From Shewanella waksmanii ATCC BAA-643 (lineage in GTDB: Bacteria; Pseudomonadota; Gammaproteobacteria; Enterobacterales; Shewanellaceae): 39,096 nt of DNA. The notes below the pieces were generated by a model. It made no database searches, was not told where the DNA came from, and saw nothing but the letters and a program-made list of their open reading frames with translations. Position 1 is the first letter of the stretch. Every line of letters begins with the position of its first letter. Position numbers and translations under genes: made by a program. The stretch spans positions 1 through 39,096 of the forward strand of contig NZ_JAEH01000049.1 in assembly GCF_000518805.1 (NCBI RefSeq). Direction: 5' to 3'. Below, one piece after another: positions 15,534-23,957 of this stretch.

Positions 15534-16430
15534 ATGAACTTTAGCTTAGAGCAGTTAATTACCTTTGTTGCGGTTTACGAGCAACGCTCATTTAGTCAAG
15601 CAGCGGCTAAGCTCGACCGCCACCGCACAACAGTTGGCCAAGTTATCACTAACCTTGAAGATCAATTAGCCATTGCGCTATTTGAAAGGGTTGGTCGCAA
15701 GGTAGAGCCAAGCGAAGAGGCGACCTTACTCTATCACTACGCCAACCAAGTTGTTGAACAAGCTAGAACTTTCGACAAAGTCGCCTTAAGTCTGTCTTAC
15801 GAGCAATTAGCCTCTATCACTATCGCTTATGCCAGCTTTTTGCCACATACCTTGCTGTCGCACATTCGTAAATCACTCACAGCTGCCTACCCCAGCATGC
15901 GAGTGAACTTTATTGTGCGAACTCAACCGGAAATTAAACAAGGTATCCAAGATAGCAGCATTCATTTCGGGATTGTAAATGTGCACAAGAGTAAGTTGAT
16001 TAATAGCATCGACTTTACCTTTTTGGGGCATATGGACTTCTCTTTGTTTGTTGGCAACGACCACCCATTAACCCAGTGTGAAAGCAGCGAAATGCTCACC
16101 GCCATGAAGAACAGTAAACAACTGGTGGTCAAATCTTTATTAGATGATGATATGGCAGAAAAAGTGATTCTGTCGGCCGAGTATGAAATCATTGATCAGC
16201 TCGCCCTAGTGATTAAGTTTGTCCAAGAAGGCTTAGGTTGGGCACTGCTCCCCAGAACCATTCTCGAGTCAGAATACGTCACCAGCAATTTAGTTGAGAT
16301 CCACAGCGCTCAAATTAAAGATAACGTTAAAGTACCCATCGCCCTCTGGTCCCCCCACAATAAGCAGGTCATCTCGATTAAGAAAACGATTGTCGATAGC
16401 ATCACTAGCCGAGAACCTAAAATCACCTAG
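15534..16430 (+). CDS. LysR-family regulator (AaeR-like)
   Basis: Cytosolic DNA-binding regulator, 298 residues. The N-terminal winged helix reads MNFSLEQLITFVAVYEQRSF and then SQAAAKLDRHRTTVGQVITNLE; the rest is a periplasmic-binding-like effector domain (from about 90). The frame is open back to 15408, but AGGAAG directly before the ATG at 15534 and the standard LysR beginning settle the start. Being divergent from the three-gene efflux operon, it very likely controls it in response to the exported compound. Confidence 0.9.
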   Translation: MNFSLEQLITFVAVYEQRSFSQAAAKLDRHRTTVGQVITNLEDQLAIALFERVGRKVEPSEEATLLYHYANQVVEQARTFDKVALSLSYEQLASITIAYASFLPHTLLSHIRKSLTAAYPSMRVNFIVRTQPEIKQGIQDSSIHFGIVNVHKSKLINSIDFTFLGHMDFSLFVGNDHPLTQCESSEMLTAMKNSKQLVVKSLLDDDMAEKVILSAEYEIIDQLALVIKFVQEGLGWALLPRTILESEYVTSNLVEIHSAQIKDNVKVPIALWSPHNKQVISIKKTIVDSITSREPKIT

Positions 16431-16667
16431 CAACCGCGGGGGCTTGGTTAGCAGAGCCGCTGGTTATCACAAGAAATTTCCATGCCCCCTCTTTAGCAAT
16501 CCAAATAACCACGCAAATCAAACCGCTTTAGCCTAAACCGATGACAGGATCCATCATAAGCGAGTTATATCGTAAGCCCATCAAGACTACACTGGCCAGC
16601 TTAATTAAGGCTGGTGCGCTGCTATTAAAGCTCCCGGTAGCCGCGTCCGCAGATGATGAGAGAACAA

Positions 16668-17843
16668 ATGGCAATCAAACAACTCGGTCTATTGTTAACA
16701 CTGATGAGCGCGCCAATAGCCTCAGCAATGGCCATCTCCTTTACCGACCCCCTCGACGGCCAGTTCGATATGGGTGAGTACTTAGCTGAAAATGCCTATG
16801 GCTTTTTGCCTGTCCCCATTTTACTGACAGAACCCGCACTGGGTATCGGTGGCGGTGTTGCTGGGGTATTTTTGCATGAGAATGAACAAGAAAAACAACA
16901 AAGACAGCAGCAAGCCGCGCAGCGTCTAGATGGCGGCGCAAATCTCATGACCCCAGCCATTACGGTTGTTGGTGGCGCAGGCACCGACAATGGGACTTGG
17001 ATAGGTTTTGCGGGTCATCGTCATTCATGGCTCAATGACAGCATTCGCTATACTGGGCTTGGGGGCTATGGCAAAGCCAACTTAGCTATCTACTCCGACT
17101 TAGGCGGCCTGCTACCGCCAGAAAATGCTATCGGCTTCGACACCACCACCGAAGGCTTTCTTGCGGTGCAGCATTTGCAGTTTCGTGTTGCTAAAACCCA
17201 GCTCATGCTAGGCGTAAAACAAAGCTATAGCCAATCATCGGTTTCTTCATCTAACGCTTTGGTAGACTTGCTACTGCAGCGCTATCTTGGTGATGCGACA
17301 GCGCAGTCAGCCATAGGACTCACCGCAGAATTTGACCAACGCGATAACCATTTCTTCCCAAAAGATGGCTACCTCATAGATGCGCAATATATGGCTTATC
17401 GGCAGTCTTTCGGTAGCGATGAAAACTACGACACTGCCGAGGTAAACGCCGAATACTACTTACCGATCAATCAACGATGGACTGTGGCATTCGCAGGTAG
17501 TTACCAAGGCCTATACAGTGATAACCAGCAACTGCCACCCACGGTACGCCCTTATGTCAAACTGCGCGGTGCGCCCGCCTACCGTTATCAAGGCGATGAA
17601 GTGCTGACCGCACAAGCGCAGCTGATGTACCACATTAACCATCGTTGGTTAGTATCGGCTTTCTATGGCCAAGGCCATACCAAAGAGCAGACTAACCTAG
17701 GCAGTAGCGCACAAACCATTAGCGCTTATGGCAGCGGTTTTCGCTATCAAATTGCCCGCCGCTACGGCTTACATATGGGGATTGATGTGGCCCGCAGTGA
17801 CGAAGATAGCGCCATATATTTTCAAATAGGTTCAGGGTTTTAA
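16668..17843 (+). CDS. Outer-membrane beta-barrel of the Omp85/surface-antigen family, no POTRA domains
   Basis: A signal peptide (MAIKQLGLLLTLMSAPIASAMA) is followed by a short periplasmic stretch with a Gln-rich segment (EQEKQQRQQQAAQ near 65-80) and about 300 residues of amphipathic strands. The C-terminal half shows the D15/BamA barrel pattern: DQRDNHFFPKDGYLIDAQY, then RYQGDEVLTAQAQLMY, then YGSGFRYQIARRYGLHMGID, and the chain ends in Phe as barrels do. There is no room for POTRA repeats, so it belongs to the short Omp85-like proteins whose job is unknown. In-frame ATGs at 16653 and 16656 add at most five residues; the ATG at 16668 gives the cleanest signal peptide. Confidence 0.8.
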   Translation: MAIKQLGLLLTLMSAPIASAMAISFTDPLDGQFDMGEYLAENAYGFLPVPILLTEPALGIGGGVAGVFLHENEQEKQQRQQQAAQRLDGGANLMTPAITVVGGAGTDNGTWIGFAGHRHSWLNDSIRYTGLGGYGKANLAIYSDLGGLLPPENAIGFDTTTEGFLAVQHLQFRVAKTQLMLGVKQSYSQSSVSSSNALVDLLLQRYLGDATAQSAIGLTAEFDQRDNHFFPKDGYLIDAQYMAYRQSFGSDENYDTAEVNAEYYLPINQRWTVAFAGSYQGLYSDNQQLPPTVRPYVKLRGAPAYRYQGDEVLTAQAQLMYHINHRWLVSAFYGQGHTKEQTNLGSSAQTISAYGSGFRYQIARRYGLHMGIDVARSDEDSAIYFQIGSGF

Positions 17844-18024
17844 TCAGCCCTTGGCTGACACGCAACTAACCATGGATGCAAGATGGGACGGGAGATGACA
17901 AATGGCCAACACAAGGGTTTTACTCTATGAAATCAACCATATTGACTAATCATGTTAATCAGTTAGGATGCTGCTTAGCTGGCAAACTTTGCCAACCACG
18001 GATTTAGTCTAACAGGGAAATGAA

Positions 18025-18957
18025 ATGGATTTATTGAAAAAAAATGGCCCACAACAAAATATAAAAACCAAAGGCAAAGGCGCCGCTATTGCTGTCATTG
18101 GTGGGCTGATTGTTATCAGCACTTTATTCCAAACTTTATATACCGTTGATGAAGGCCATGTCGGCATCATTAAACGCTTTGGAGAAGCAACTGAGCAAGT
18201 CAATCCCGGCTTACATGTAAAAATACCTTTTGTTGATAAAGTAGAAGTATTAGAAATTCGTACCCGTAAGAACTCTGAAAAACTTAACGCCTCTACCCAC
18301 GAGCAAATGCCAGTGACCGCTGAAGTCTCGATTAACTGGACCGTCAATCGTGACCAAGCATTTGATCTGTTCAAAAGCTATGGTGGCCTAAGTCAATTCG
18401 AATCCCGCATACTCGACCCTAAATTACGCTCAGCCGCCAAAGATGCCCTGGCCCGCTATAAAGCCGAAGAGATCATTCAAAACCGTGGCCAAGTGATCGC
18501 CCAAATTGAAGATGTCTTAGTTGAAGAGATGAAAGACTATCCGGTGAAGTTAGACTCTGCTCAGCTAGAAAACTTAGGTTTACCCCAAAAGTACATTCAG
18601 TCGATTGAAACTAAACAGACTGAAAAGAACTTAGCCGCCGCAGAAAAGCATCGTCTAGAGCGACAAAACCTAGAAGCCCAACGCGAAGTTAACACCGCAA
18701 ATGCGAAACGAGATGCGGCCAAAGCCACCGCTGACGGTAAAGCCTATGCAATTCAAACTGAAGCCATTGCTGAAGCTGAAGCCATTCGACTCAAAGGCTT
18801 AGCAGAAGCAGAAGCGATTCAGAAAAAGGCCGAAGCGCTGCGAGAATCGAAAACTTTAGTGGAATACGTGCGTGCCCAGCAGTGGAACGGACAAATGCCA
18901 ACCACCGTCATGGGCAGCGACCAAAGCGTGCTATGGAACATGGACAGTAAAAAGTAG
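18025..18957 (+). CDS. SPFH/prohibitin-family membrane protein
   Basis: A single N-terminal membrane helix (AAIAVIGGLIVISTLFQTLY, about 24-44) precedes the prohibitin-type SPFH domain (VDEGHVGIIKRFGEATEQVNPGLHVKIPFVD and on, about 45-200) and a long Ala/Glu/Lys-rich coiled coil (about 200-290). Bacterial members form ring-like scaffolds in the inner membrane and often guard proteases or mark membrane microdomains. It is not HflK or HflC: there is one gene and no pair, and no protease gene is next to it. The specific role is not known. Confidence 0.88.
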   Translation: MDLLKKNGPQQNIKTKGKGAAIAVIGGLIVISTLFQTLYTVDEGHVGIIKRFGEATEQVNPGLHVKIPFVDKVEVLEIRTRKNSEKLNASTHEQMPVTAEVSINWTVNRDQAFDLFKSYGGLSQFESRILDPKLRSAAKDALARYKAEEIIQNRGQVIAQIEDVLVEEMKDYPVKLDSAQLENLGLPQKYIQSIETKQTEKNLAAAEKHRLERQNLEAQREVNTANAKRDAAKATADGKAYAIQTEAIAEAEAIRLKGLAEAEAIQKKAEALRESKTLVEYVRAQQWNGQMPTTVMGSDQSVLWNMDSKK

Positions 18958-18963
18958 GTCCTG

Positions 18964-19008
18964 CGCAAAGGAGCACTTTTACAGCGTTAAAAGTGCTTCG
19001 CTTTGCCA
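18964..19008. terminator. Bidirectional terminator
   Basis: Between convergent genes, AGCACTTTT (18972-18980) pairs with AAAAGTGCT (18989-18997), and an outer GCAAAG/CTTTGC extends the hairpin. Confidence 0.7.
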
Positions 19009-19011
19009 ACG

Positions 19012-19866
19012 TTACAGTGTTTCAATCGGCATATCATCAAGACTGCCCCACTCCGCCCATGAACCGTCATATAAGGCAAGCTGCTGATACCCAGCCTCGC
19101 TTGCGGCTAGTAGGCCGATACAGGCAGTAATCCCTGAACCACAGCTCATCACCAATAACAGTTCTGCACTCAACCCTTGTTGATTAAAAATTGCCGCAAG
19201 TCTTTGGCTATCATGCAAGCAATGACCATCAAAAAACGCTGCAAAGGGGATATTGATTGCACTCGGAATATGACCACTGCGCACGCCTTGACGAGGCTCA
19301 GGCGTATTCCCTAGAAAACGCCCGTTGGCCCTTACATCCACAATTTGCAGGCCAGTCGAGGTTATTGCCGCGTGGATTTGCTCAGCACTAACAACACTGT
19401 CACCGTCAAATTGGTACGCATGGGGCGGCAAAACGAGTGCAGCAGTGCTGCGCGGTCGATGGTTATCCGCCACTACATGCCCTGCTGCTATCCACTGCGG
19501 TAGGCCGCCATCTAACACGTAAACCTGCTTAAAGCCCATAGACTTGAAAATCCACCAAGCGCGTGGCGAGCTATAAATTCCTTGGTCATCGTACAGCACC
19601 ACTTTGCTCTCAGGGCCGATCCCCACAGCAGCGATAGCTTGGTGAAACTGCGCCGCAGTTGGCATCGCATGTAACATCGCACTACTGCTATCGTATAGCT
19701 CGGTTTCTAAGCTAAGTTTCATCGCGCCCGGTATGCAACTAAAGTGGCGATAAACGATAGGCTCTTTGCCCACAACCTTACTCATGCTGACATCTAATAC
19801 AATAAGCGAACTATCGGCAATATGCGCCGCAAGCCATGGGACCGAAACTAACGAAGAACCGACCAA
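19012..19866 (-). CDS. Thiosulfate/3-mercaptopyruvate sulfurtransferase (two rhodanese domains)
   Basis: Transfers sulfane sulfur to thiol acceptors or cyanide in the cytosol. Two rhodanese domains are in tandem; the N-terminal one has the helper motif VVLYDDQGIYSSPRAWW, and the C-terminal one carries the active-site loop SCGSGITACI, whose CGSGxTA form is that of mercaptopyruvate sulfurtransferases such as SseA. The frame is open back to a TTG at 19890. A GAGGT at 19874-19878 sits seven bases before another in-frame TTG at 19866, which is the better start and gives 284 residues, close to the family length. Substrate preference is inferred from the loop only. Confidence 0.88.
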   Translation of the reverse strand: MVGSSLVSVPWLAAHIADSSLIVLDVSMSKVVGKEPIVYRHFSCIPGAMKLSLETELYDSSSAMLHAMPTAAQFHQAIAAVGIGPESKVVLYDDQGIYSSPRAWWIFKSMGFKQVYVLDGGLPQWIAAGHVVADNHRPRSTAALVLPPHAYQFDGDSVVSAEQIHAAITSTGLQIVDVRANGRFLGNTPEPRQGVRSGHIPSAINIPFAAFFDGHCLHDSQRLAAIFNQQGLSAELLLVMSCGSGITACIGLLAASEAGYQQLALYDGSWAEWGSLDDMPIETL

Positions 19867-20176
19867 ATGAATTACCTCAAAGCATTTCAATTAAATATCA
19901 TATAAAATTGCTAACAAAAGCCTAGCAATGAATAAGCTTTTAATAGCTTTCCCAAAAAAATTAATAAAAATATAGCACGACCAGAAATTTAATACTTTTA
20001 GTTGACGCAAAAAATAGCTAAGCCTATAAAAACAGCATGAACTGGCGTAAATTACAAAGACAAGTCATTCAATTACGCTGAAACCTCCCCCCTACAAATA
20101 TACTATTTTTGTTACATCTACGACTAAAACCCCGATTCAAAGCTCGCCAAACGCTTGTAGTAAATAATAAATGTGA
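19867..20176. other. AT-rich gap, left copy of a duplicated upstream region
   Basis: No gene. A 7-bp inverted repeat ATTGCTA/TAGCAAT is at 19907-19929. From about 19985 onward, words recur in the same order about 765 bases further on (TTTAATACTTTT at 19988 and 20756; CCCCCCTAC near 20087 and 20852), marking an old tandem duplication that includes this upstream DNA. Confidence 0.6.
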
Positions 20177-20231
20177 TTAATTTAATATTGTCGTTCTATC
20201 CAGGGACATAATTTAATATTAAGGGACTATG
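20177..20231 (+). promoter_or_regulatory. Conserved leader of lipoprotein gene 1
   Basis: These 55 bases match 20941-20994 almost base for base, including an unbroken identical stretch GGACATAATTTAATATTAAG and the ribosome binding site AAGGGACTAT. The identity is higher than in the coding regions behind, so the leader is probably under selection. It shows that the ATG at 20232, not the one at 20229, is the shared start. Confidence 0.65.
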
Positions 20232-20579
20232 ATGTTAAATAATTTGATTAAAGCAAATTTACTGATTGCATTACTAGCACTTACTGCTTGCAGTTCAACT
20301 ACTGACTCAAACAATCAACAAGCCATAGCAGACACTAATGAGAACATAACGGCAGCTGACGATAACTCTAATGCATTAAGTGATGCAGAACAGCGAAGAA
20401 TCGCTCGATATGAAGGTTATCGCTGCGACAGAATAGCAAGAACGGGCTCACGTATTAAGACTAAAACTTGCTCGACTAAAGCTGACCGTGAAGCCGCGGA
20501 GCTTGCTGCAAAAGAGCTGCTCGACCAAGGTCGCCGAAGTACACGAATGATTGAAGATGTCAGCTTCTTACGCCAATAA
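20232..20579 (+). CDS. Small lipoprotein, paralogue 1
   Basis: A 115-residue lipoprotein: signal peptide MLNNLIKANLLIALLALTAC with lipobox LTAC|S, then a Ser/Asn/Asp-rich linker, then a conserved C-terminal block (ARYEGYRCDRIARTGSRIKT, then KTCSTKADREAAELAAKELL and LDQGRRSTR). The residue after the acylated Cys is Ser, so by the Lol rule it should go to the outer membrane. Two further cysteines (YRC, KTC) are shared with the second copy and may form a disulfide. I do not know the function. The block resembles a family of short Shewanella and Alteromonadales lipoproteins. It is the left member of a tandem duplication with the gene at 20995. Confidence 0.8.
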   Translation: MLNNLIKANLLIALLALTACSSTTDSNNQQAIADTNENITAADDNSNALSDAEQRRIARYEGYRCDRIARTGSRIKTKTCSTKADREAAELAAKELLDQGRRSTRMIEDVSFLRQ

Positions 20580-20590
20580 AAAGCCACTCA

Positions 20591-20617
20591 AAAAAACCGC
20601 CTAACGGCGGTTTTTTT
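20591..20617 (+). terminator. Terminator of lipoprotein gene 1
   Basis: AAAAAA-CCGCC-TAAC-GGCGG followed by seven T, 11 bases past the stop codon. Confidence 0.9.
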
Positions 20618-20940
20618 GAATCATATAAAGCATTCGTCGTTTTTTATTTACTTCAATGCCACTGTAAACTTCAATCAAATTGAACTAGCTAACTGCCGCA
20701 TACGCCAAAACCTTTAGCTTTAATCGCTGTCAACAATACTAATAGCCAATAGAACTTTAATACTTTTGACCTACCTCAATAAAAAAAACACAACAGAAAC
20801 CCTGTAAACCACTGATTAATAGTCCTTAAGCTCCATAGGTAGTTATCATCCCCCCCCTACTAAACTACTATGAGCGCAGAATTATTTACAATCATAAGAG
20901 CTTGATACAAACACAGACTTGCAGCAAAAGTTATATTTTC
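20618..20940. other. Right copy of the duplicated upstream region
   Basis: No gene. From about 20750 the DNA is a diverged copy of the region before lipoprotein gene 1. It holds a run of eight C (20850-20857), which is six C in the left copy; a length-variable tract of this kind about 140 bases before the start codon could alter expression. Confidence 0.55.
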
Positions 20941-20994
20941 TTAATTTGATATTGTTGTTCTACCAAGGACATAATTTAATATTAAGGGACTATA
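20941..20994 (+). promoter_or_regulatory. Conserved leader of lipoprotein gene 2
   Basis: Near-identical partner of 20177-20231, with the ribosome binding site AAGGGACTATA placed six bases before the ATG at 20995. See the left copy for what the conservation shows. Confidence 0.65.
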
Positions 20995-21297
20995 ATGTTA
21001 ATAAAACTCATTAAAGCTAATTTGATAGTAGCACTAATAGTGCTTACTGGGTGCGCTTCAACCTCTGAATCAGACAGCCAACATGCGAACACCTCAACTG
21101 AAACAACCGAAAATAGTGATGCAGAAAATCAGAAATCAGCACGCTATGCAGGATATCGGTGTGAAAAGGTAGCTAAAACAGGTTCACGTATTAAAACTAA
21201 GCAATGTTCGACACAAGCCCAACGAGATGCAGCTGAATTGGCAGCCAAAGAGCTACTTGATCAAGGGCGACGCAGTAGCCGATTAATTGAAAATTAA
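20995..21297 (+). CDS. Small lipoprotein, paralogue 2
   Basis: A 100-residue paralogue of the preceding gene. The signal peptide MLIKLIKANLIVALIVLTGC ends in lipobox LTGC|A. The Ser/Thr/Asn linker is shorter by about 15 residues, and the C-terminal block is kept (ARYAGYRCEKVAKTGSRIKT, then KQCSTQAQRDAAELAAKELL and LDQGRRSSR), including both cysteines. Conservation of the block and divergence of the linker suggest that the block is the working part and the linker a spacer from the membrane. It has its own terminator, so the two copies are separate transcription units. Confidence 0.8.
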   Translation: MLIKLIKANLIVALIVLTGCASTSESDSQHANTSTETTENSDAENQKSARYAGYRCEKVAKTGSRIKTKQCSTQAQRDAAELAAKELLDQGRRSSRLIEN

Positions 21298-21316
21298 AAT
21301 ATATACTGTTGATTAC

Positions 21317-21342
21317 AAAAAAGCCGCCTTTTGGCGGCTTTA
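21317..21342. terminator. Terminator of lipoprotein gene 2
   Basis: AAGCCGCC-TTTT-GGCGGCTT with flanking A and T runs, between this gene and the convergent small gene at 21375, so it probably serves both. Confidence 0.88.
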
Positions 21343-21374
21343 TCATTAGCAGGTTCGATCAACTGTCTTTGTGG

Positions 21375-21557
21375 CTACTCGACATCAAACAGTTTAGGTT
21401 TCACCCCGTTGACAATCTGCTGCTCAAGTCGGCGCCAGCTTAAACCTAAGTTAGCATGTTGCTCTCGACGCTCTGGGAATGTTTCAGAAAGGCTTTCAAT
21501 TAGTTCAGCTTGATCAAGGCATAACTTGGCCCACTTTTGGGCATTTGATAGATACAT
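21375..21557 (-). CDS. Small cytosolic protein of unknown function
   Basis: 60 residues, MYLSNAQKWAKLCLDQAELI and on, predicted mostly alpha-helical and without a signal or membrane segment. The frame is open back to 21605, but AAGGAAGGC just before the ATG at 21557 is an excellent ribosome binding site, so that start is used. I do not recognise the family. Confidence 0.6.
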   Translation of the reverse strand: MYLSNAQKWAKLCLDQAELIESLSETFPERREQHANLGLSWRRLEQQIVNGVKPKLFDVE

Positions 21558-21726
21558 AATGCCTTCCTTAACTGGTATGTAAGACCGTAAACTCACTCCG
21601 TACAAGTTTCAGTCTAGTCAGGGTTCACAAAAAATTCAAACTAAAAAACATGATCTATGCTACTACCAAAAATAAGCTAGCCAGAGTATCTTTACCATAA
21701 GCACCTAGTTGATAAGGGAATAACAT

Positions 21727-22074
21727 ATGCCGCCAACCGTTTATAAAGTCCTGTTTATCTTAGGCGGACTCTTCTTGGCCTATAAGCTGATTTTTTCCGG
21801 AAAAAAAGGGCTAACCGTGTTTGAGTTACACTTTAAAGAAGGCCGTTTAGATCGACATAAAGGCAAAATTCCAGAGAAGTTTCAACGCGAATGCAAGGCA
21901 CTGGCTAAAGCTGAAAAGCTAACCGGATTAGTGAGGGCTGAAAAGCTTAATGGCGCAGTTAGATTACATGTCTCTGCCAATATTAGTGACGATATCACCC
22001 AGCGCATCCGCAACGTATTTCCATTTGAATACTACGATAAAAAAACCATCGACAATAGTCGCCAAGCGGGCTAA
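21727..22074 (+). CDS. DUF3634 family protein
   Basis: 115 residues with one N-terminal membrane helix (VYKVLFILGGLFLAYKLIF) and a small soluble domain with the pattern FELHFKEGRLDRHKGKIPEKF that I associate with DUF3634, a family of Shewanella and Vibrio. Function unknown. AAGGGA before the ATG acts as ribosome binding site. It stands alone between two terminators. Confidence 0.72.
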   Translation: MPPTVYKVLFILGGLFLAYKLIFSGKKGLTVFELHFKEGRLDRHKGKIPEKFQRECKALAKAEKLTGLVRAEKLNGAVRLHVSANISDDITQRIRNVFPFEYYDKKTIDNSRQAG

Positions 22075-22103
22075 GAATTGACGCGCAACATAGATCCAAA
22101 TAC

Positions 22104-22132
22104 AAAAAAGCCTAGCAATTGCTAGGCTTTTT
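22104..22132. terminator. Bidirectional terminator
   Basis: AAAAAGCCTAGC-AATT-GCTAGGCTTTTT, a symmetric 12-bp stem between the convergent DUF3634 and lipoprotein genes. Confidence 0.92.
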
Positions 22133-22139
22133 ACCGCTG

Positions 22140-22331
22140 TCAGCGCTTTTTTAGTCGGTCTCTTTCCCTGGCATCATCTAAAATACGTTGATTATCATCA
22201 GCCATAGGATTAACGGGTTCAACTAAAGGCTCTGGCCTATTAGCATCCACATCGTCTAACTGCCAGCTTATATCATTTGCGCAACCGGCTAAAAAGATGG
22301 CGGTAACGGCCATTATCCATCGTGCGTTCAT
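22140..22331 (-). CDS. Very small lipoprotein coupled to the DUF368 gene
   Basis: 63 residues: signal peptide MNARWIMAVTAIFLAGC with lipobox LAGC|A, then about 45 hydrophilic residues rich in Asp, Arg and Pro. Its ATG overlaps the stop codon of the DUF368 gene (ATGA), and AAGGA for it lies inside that gene's end, so translation is coupled. I do not recognise the family; the coupling suggests that it works with the transporter. Confidence 0.75.
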   Translation of the reverse strand: MNARWIMAVTAIFLAGCANDISWQLDDVDANRPEPLVEPVNPMADDNQRILDDARERDRLKKR

Positions 22332-23257
22332 ACTTCATCCTTGTGTTGTTTGCCTGCAAACTGCTCCAGCCCCCACACCAAAGCCATGCCGACTAACATA
22401 GCAACAATGGCGGCGACTAGCTGTGGGTTTTGGCCGGTAAATTGCTCAAACGCCAGCGGGCTTAAATTCGCTTCCAGTAACGGCACTTGCTCACCAGATG
22501 AATTTTCCCGCCAAGTCAGTACCTGCTTCCAAGGCCATATTTTACCCAATGTGCCTAACATTAACCCGGTAAGAAACACCAAAGTTTCGTCATGATAACG
22601 CTTAAGCAAAGCACTCAATAGATGACTAAATGTCAGCAAACCACAAATACAGCCTAACGCAAACAAGCTGATAATCACTAAATCAAAGCTCTTAACCGCA
22701 CCAATCACCGAAGTATAAAGCCCCAGCAGTAAAAGGATAAAACTGCCTGAAATTCCAGGCAATAACATCGCGCATATGGCAATGCAGCCGGCAAAAAAGA
22801 TATTTAGGTAGCTCATCTCAAGGGCAATTGGGTTAAGCATCGTAATCCCCCAAGCAAATGCCACTCCAATCACAAACAAACTTGCCCGTAATAGGCTAAA
22901 GCCTTTTACTTGGCGCAGCATGTGCACGACTGAGATTAAGATCAACCCAAAGAAAAATGACCATACCGGAATGGGGTAAGTTACCAGTAAATAAGAAATT
23001 AACTTTGAAAGACTGAAAATGCTGGTCAGTATACCGCCAAACACAGCCACCAAAAATGGGCCATTAATATGATAAAACGCGCCCTTAATGCCTTGAGATC
23101 TCACCACTGAGATTAAACTCGGGTTAATGCGTTTAATACTCTCCAATAAGGTATCGAGTATCCCAGTAATAAAGGCTATAGTCCCTCCTGACACACCTGG
23201 CACTACATCAGCTGCCCCCATCGCCACTCCCTTAAAATAGGTCAGCAGATATTTCAC
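22328..23257 (-). CDS. DUF368 membrane protein, PopT-type undecaprenyl phosphate translocase candidate
   Basis: 309 residues with about nine membrane helices. The N-terminus KGVAMGAADVVPGVSGGTIAF is the DUF368 signature, and a second PG-x-SGS motif (LLPGISGSFILLLLG) occurs in the middle, so the fold has two pseudo-repeats. Recent work on Vibrio cholerae and Bacillus subtilis assigned DUF368 proteins (PopT) to returning undecaprenyl phosphate across the inner membrane; that role is taken from the family. The start is GTG with AAGGGTGA upstream. It overlaps the small lipoprotein gene that follows. UppP, which makes undecaprenyl phosphate, is encoded at 2642-3442. Confidence 0.88.
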   Translation of the reverse strand: MKYLLTYFKGVAMGAADVVPGVSGGTIAFITGILDTLLESIKRINPSLISVVRSQGIKGAFYHINGPFLVAVFGGILTSIFSLSKLISYLLVTYPIPVWSFFFGLILISVVHMLRQVKGFSLLRASLFVIGVAFAWGITMLNPIALEMSYLNIFFAGCIAICAMLLPGISGSFILLLLGLYTSVIGAVKSFDLVIISLFALGCICGLLTFSHLLSALLKRYHDETLVFLTGLMLGTLGKIWPWKQVLTWRENSSGEQVPLLEANLSPLAFEQFTGQNPQLVAAIVAMLVGMALVWGLEQFAGKQHKDEV

Positions 23258-23450
23258 AAATCACCCTTAGTTTCATTTAAATTCCGCCAAATTGTACCTT
23301 GTGTACCGTGAAAGGAAAGTGAACTTTACTTCATAGGTAACACAAGTCTCTTCATTTGAAGCAACATGCTAGTACGGCATAACACCTGTTCTTATTGTTA
23401 GAATCGTGTAAACTCATCCGACCAGAACAAAAAATAATAACGGAGTTGCT

Positions 23451-23927
23451 ATGGGTAGCGGTAAAACGACGAAAGTCATGGGACTGTATAACAAGGTCAC
23501 GCGTCTTCCTTGGGGACACAAAATCTTCTCTATCATGGTGTCTCGCATGGCGCCCTATTTCGGCACCATTAAGCCATTGATCACTGAATTAAGACCTAAC
23601 TATTGCGAGTGTAAAATCACCAAGGGTAAACGGGTTCATAATCACATAAAAACCGTCCATGTCATTGCCATTTGTAATGGTCTCGAAATGGCTATGGGCG
23701 TGATGGCTGAAGCGTCCATTCCGGCACACCTACGTTGGATCCCAAAAGGTATGAGCGTTGACTACACCGCCAAAGCCGGTACTGACATTCGTTGTGTTGC
23801 AGAAGTCACCCCCGATCAATGGCAAGAAGGCGACATGCTGGTTAAAGTGACCGCTTATGACACCAACAATACGGTGGTGGTGTCGGGCCACATTAAATTA
23901 TGGATCTCAGCAAAGCCTGCTAAATAG
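23451..23927 (+). CDS. Hotdog-fold protein, DUF4442 type
   Basis: 158 residues, cytosolic. The pattern PLITELRPNYCECKITKGKR, then HNHIKTVHVIAICNGLEMAMG is that of DUF4442, a group of hotdog-fold proteins related to acyl-CoA thioesterases. The NGLE segment sits where the catalytic acid of PaaI-like thioesterases would be. The substrate is not known, and thioesterase activity is inferred from the fold. Confidence 0.8.
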   Translation: MGSGKTTKVMGLYNKVTRLPWGHKIFSIMVSRMAPYFGTIKPLITELRPNYCECKITKGKRVHNHIKTVHVIAICNGLEMAMGVMAEASIPAHLRWIPKGMSVDYTAKAGTDIRCVAEVTPDQWQEGDMLVKVTAYDTNNTVVVSGHIKLWISAKPAK

Positions 23928-23957
23928 CAATGGCACTACCCAAAAGCAGTTAATGAA

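Noticed and set aside
16541..16777. 78-codon frame overlapping the start of the Omp85-like gene
   Set aside because: The second half overlaps the signal peptide of a clearly real gene in another frame, there is no ribosome binding site, and the composition is not protein-like.
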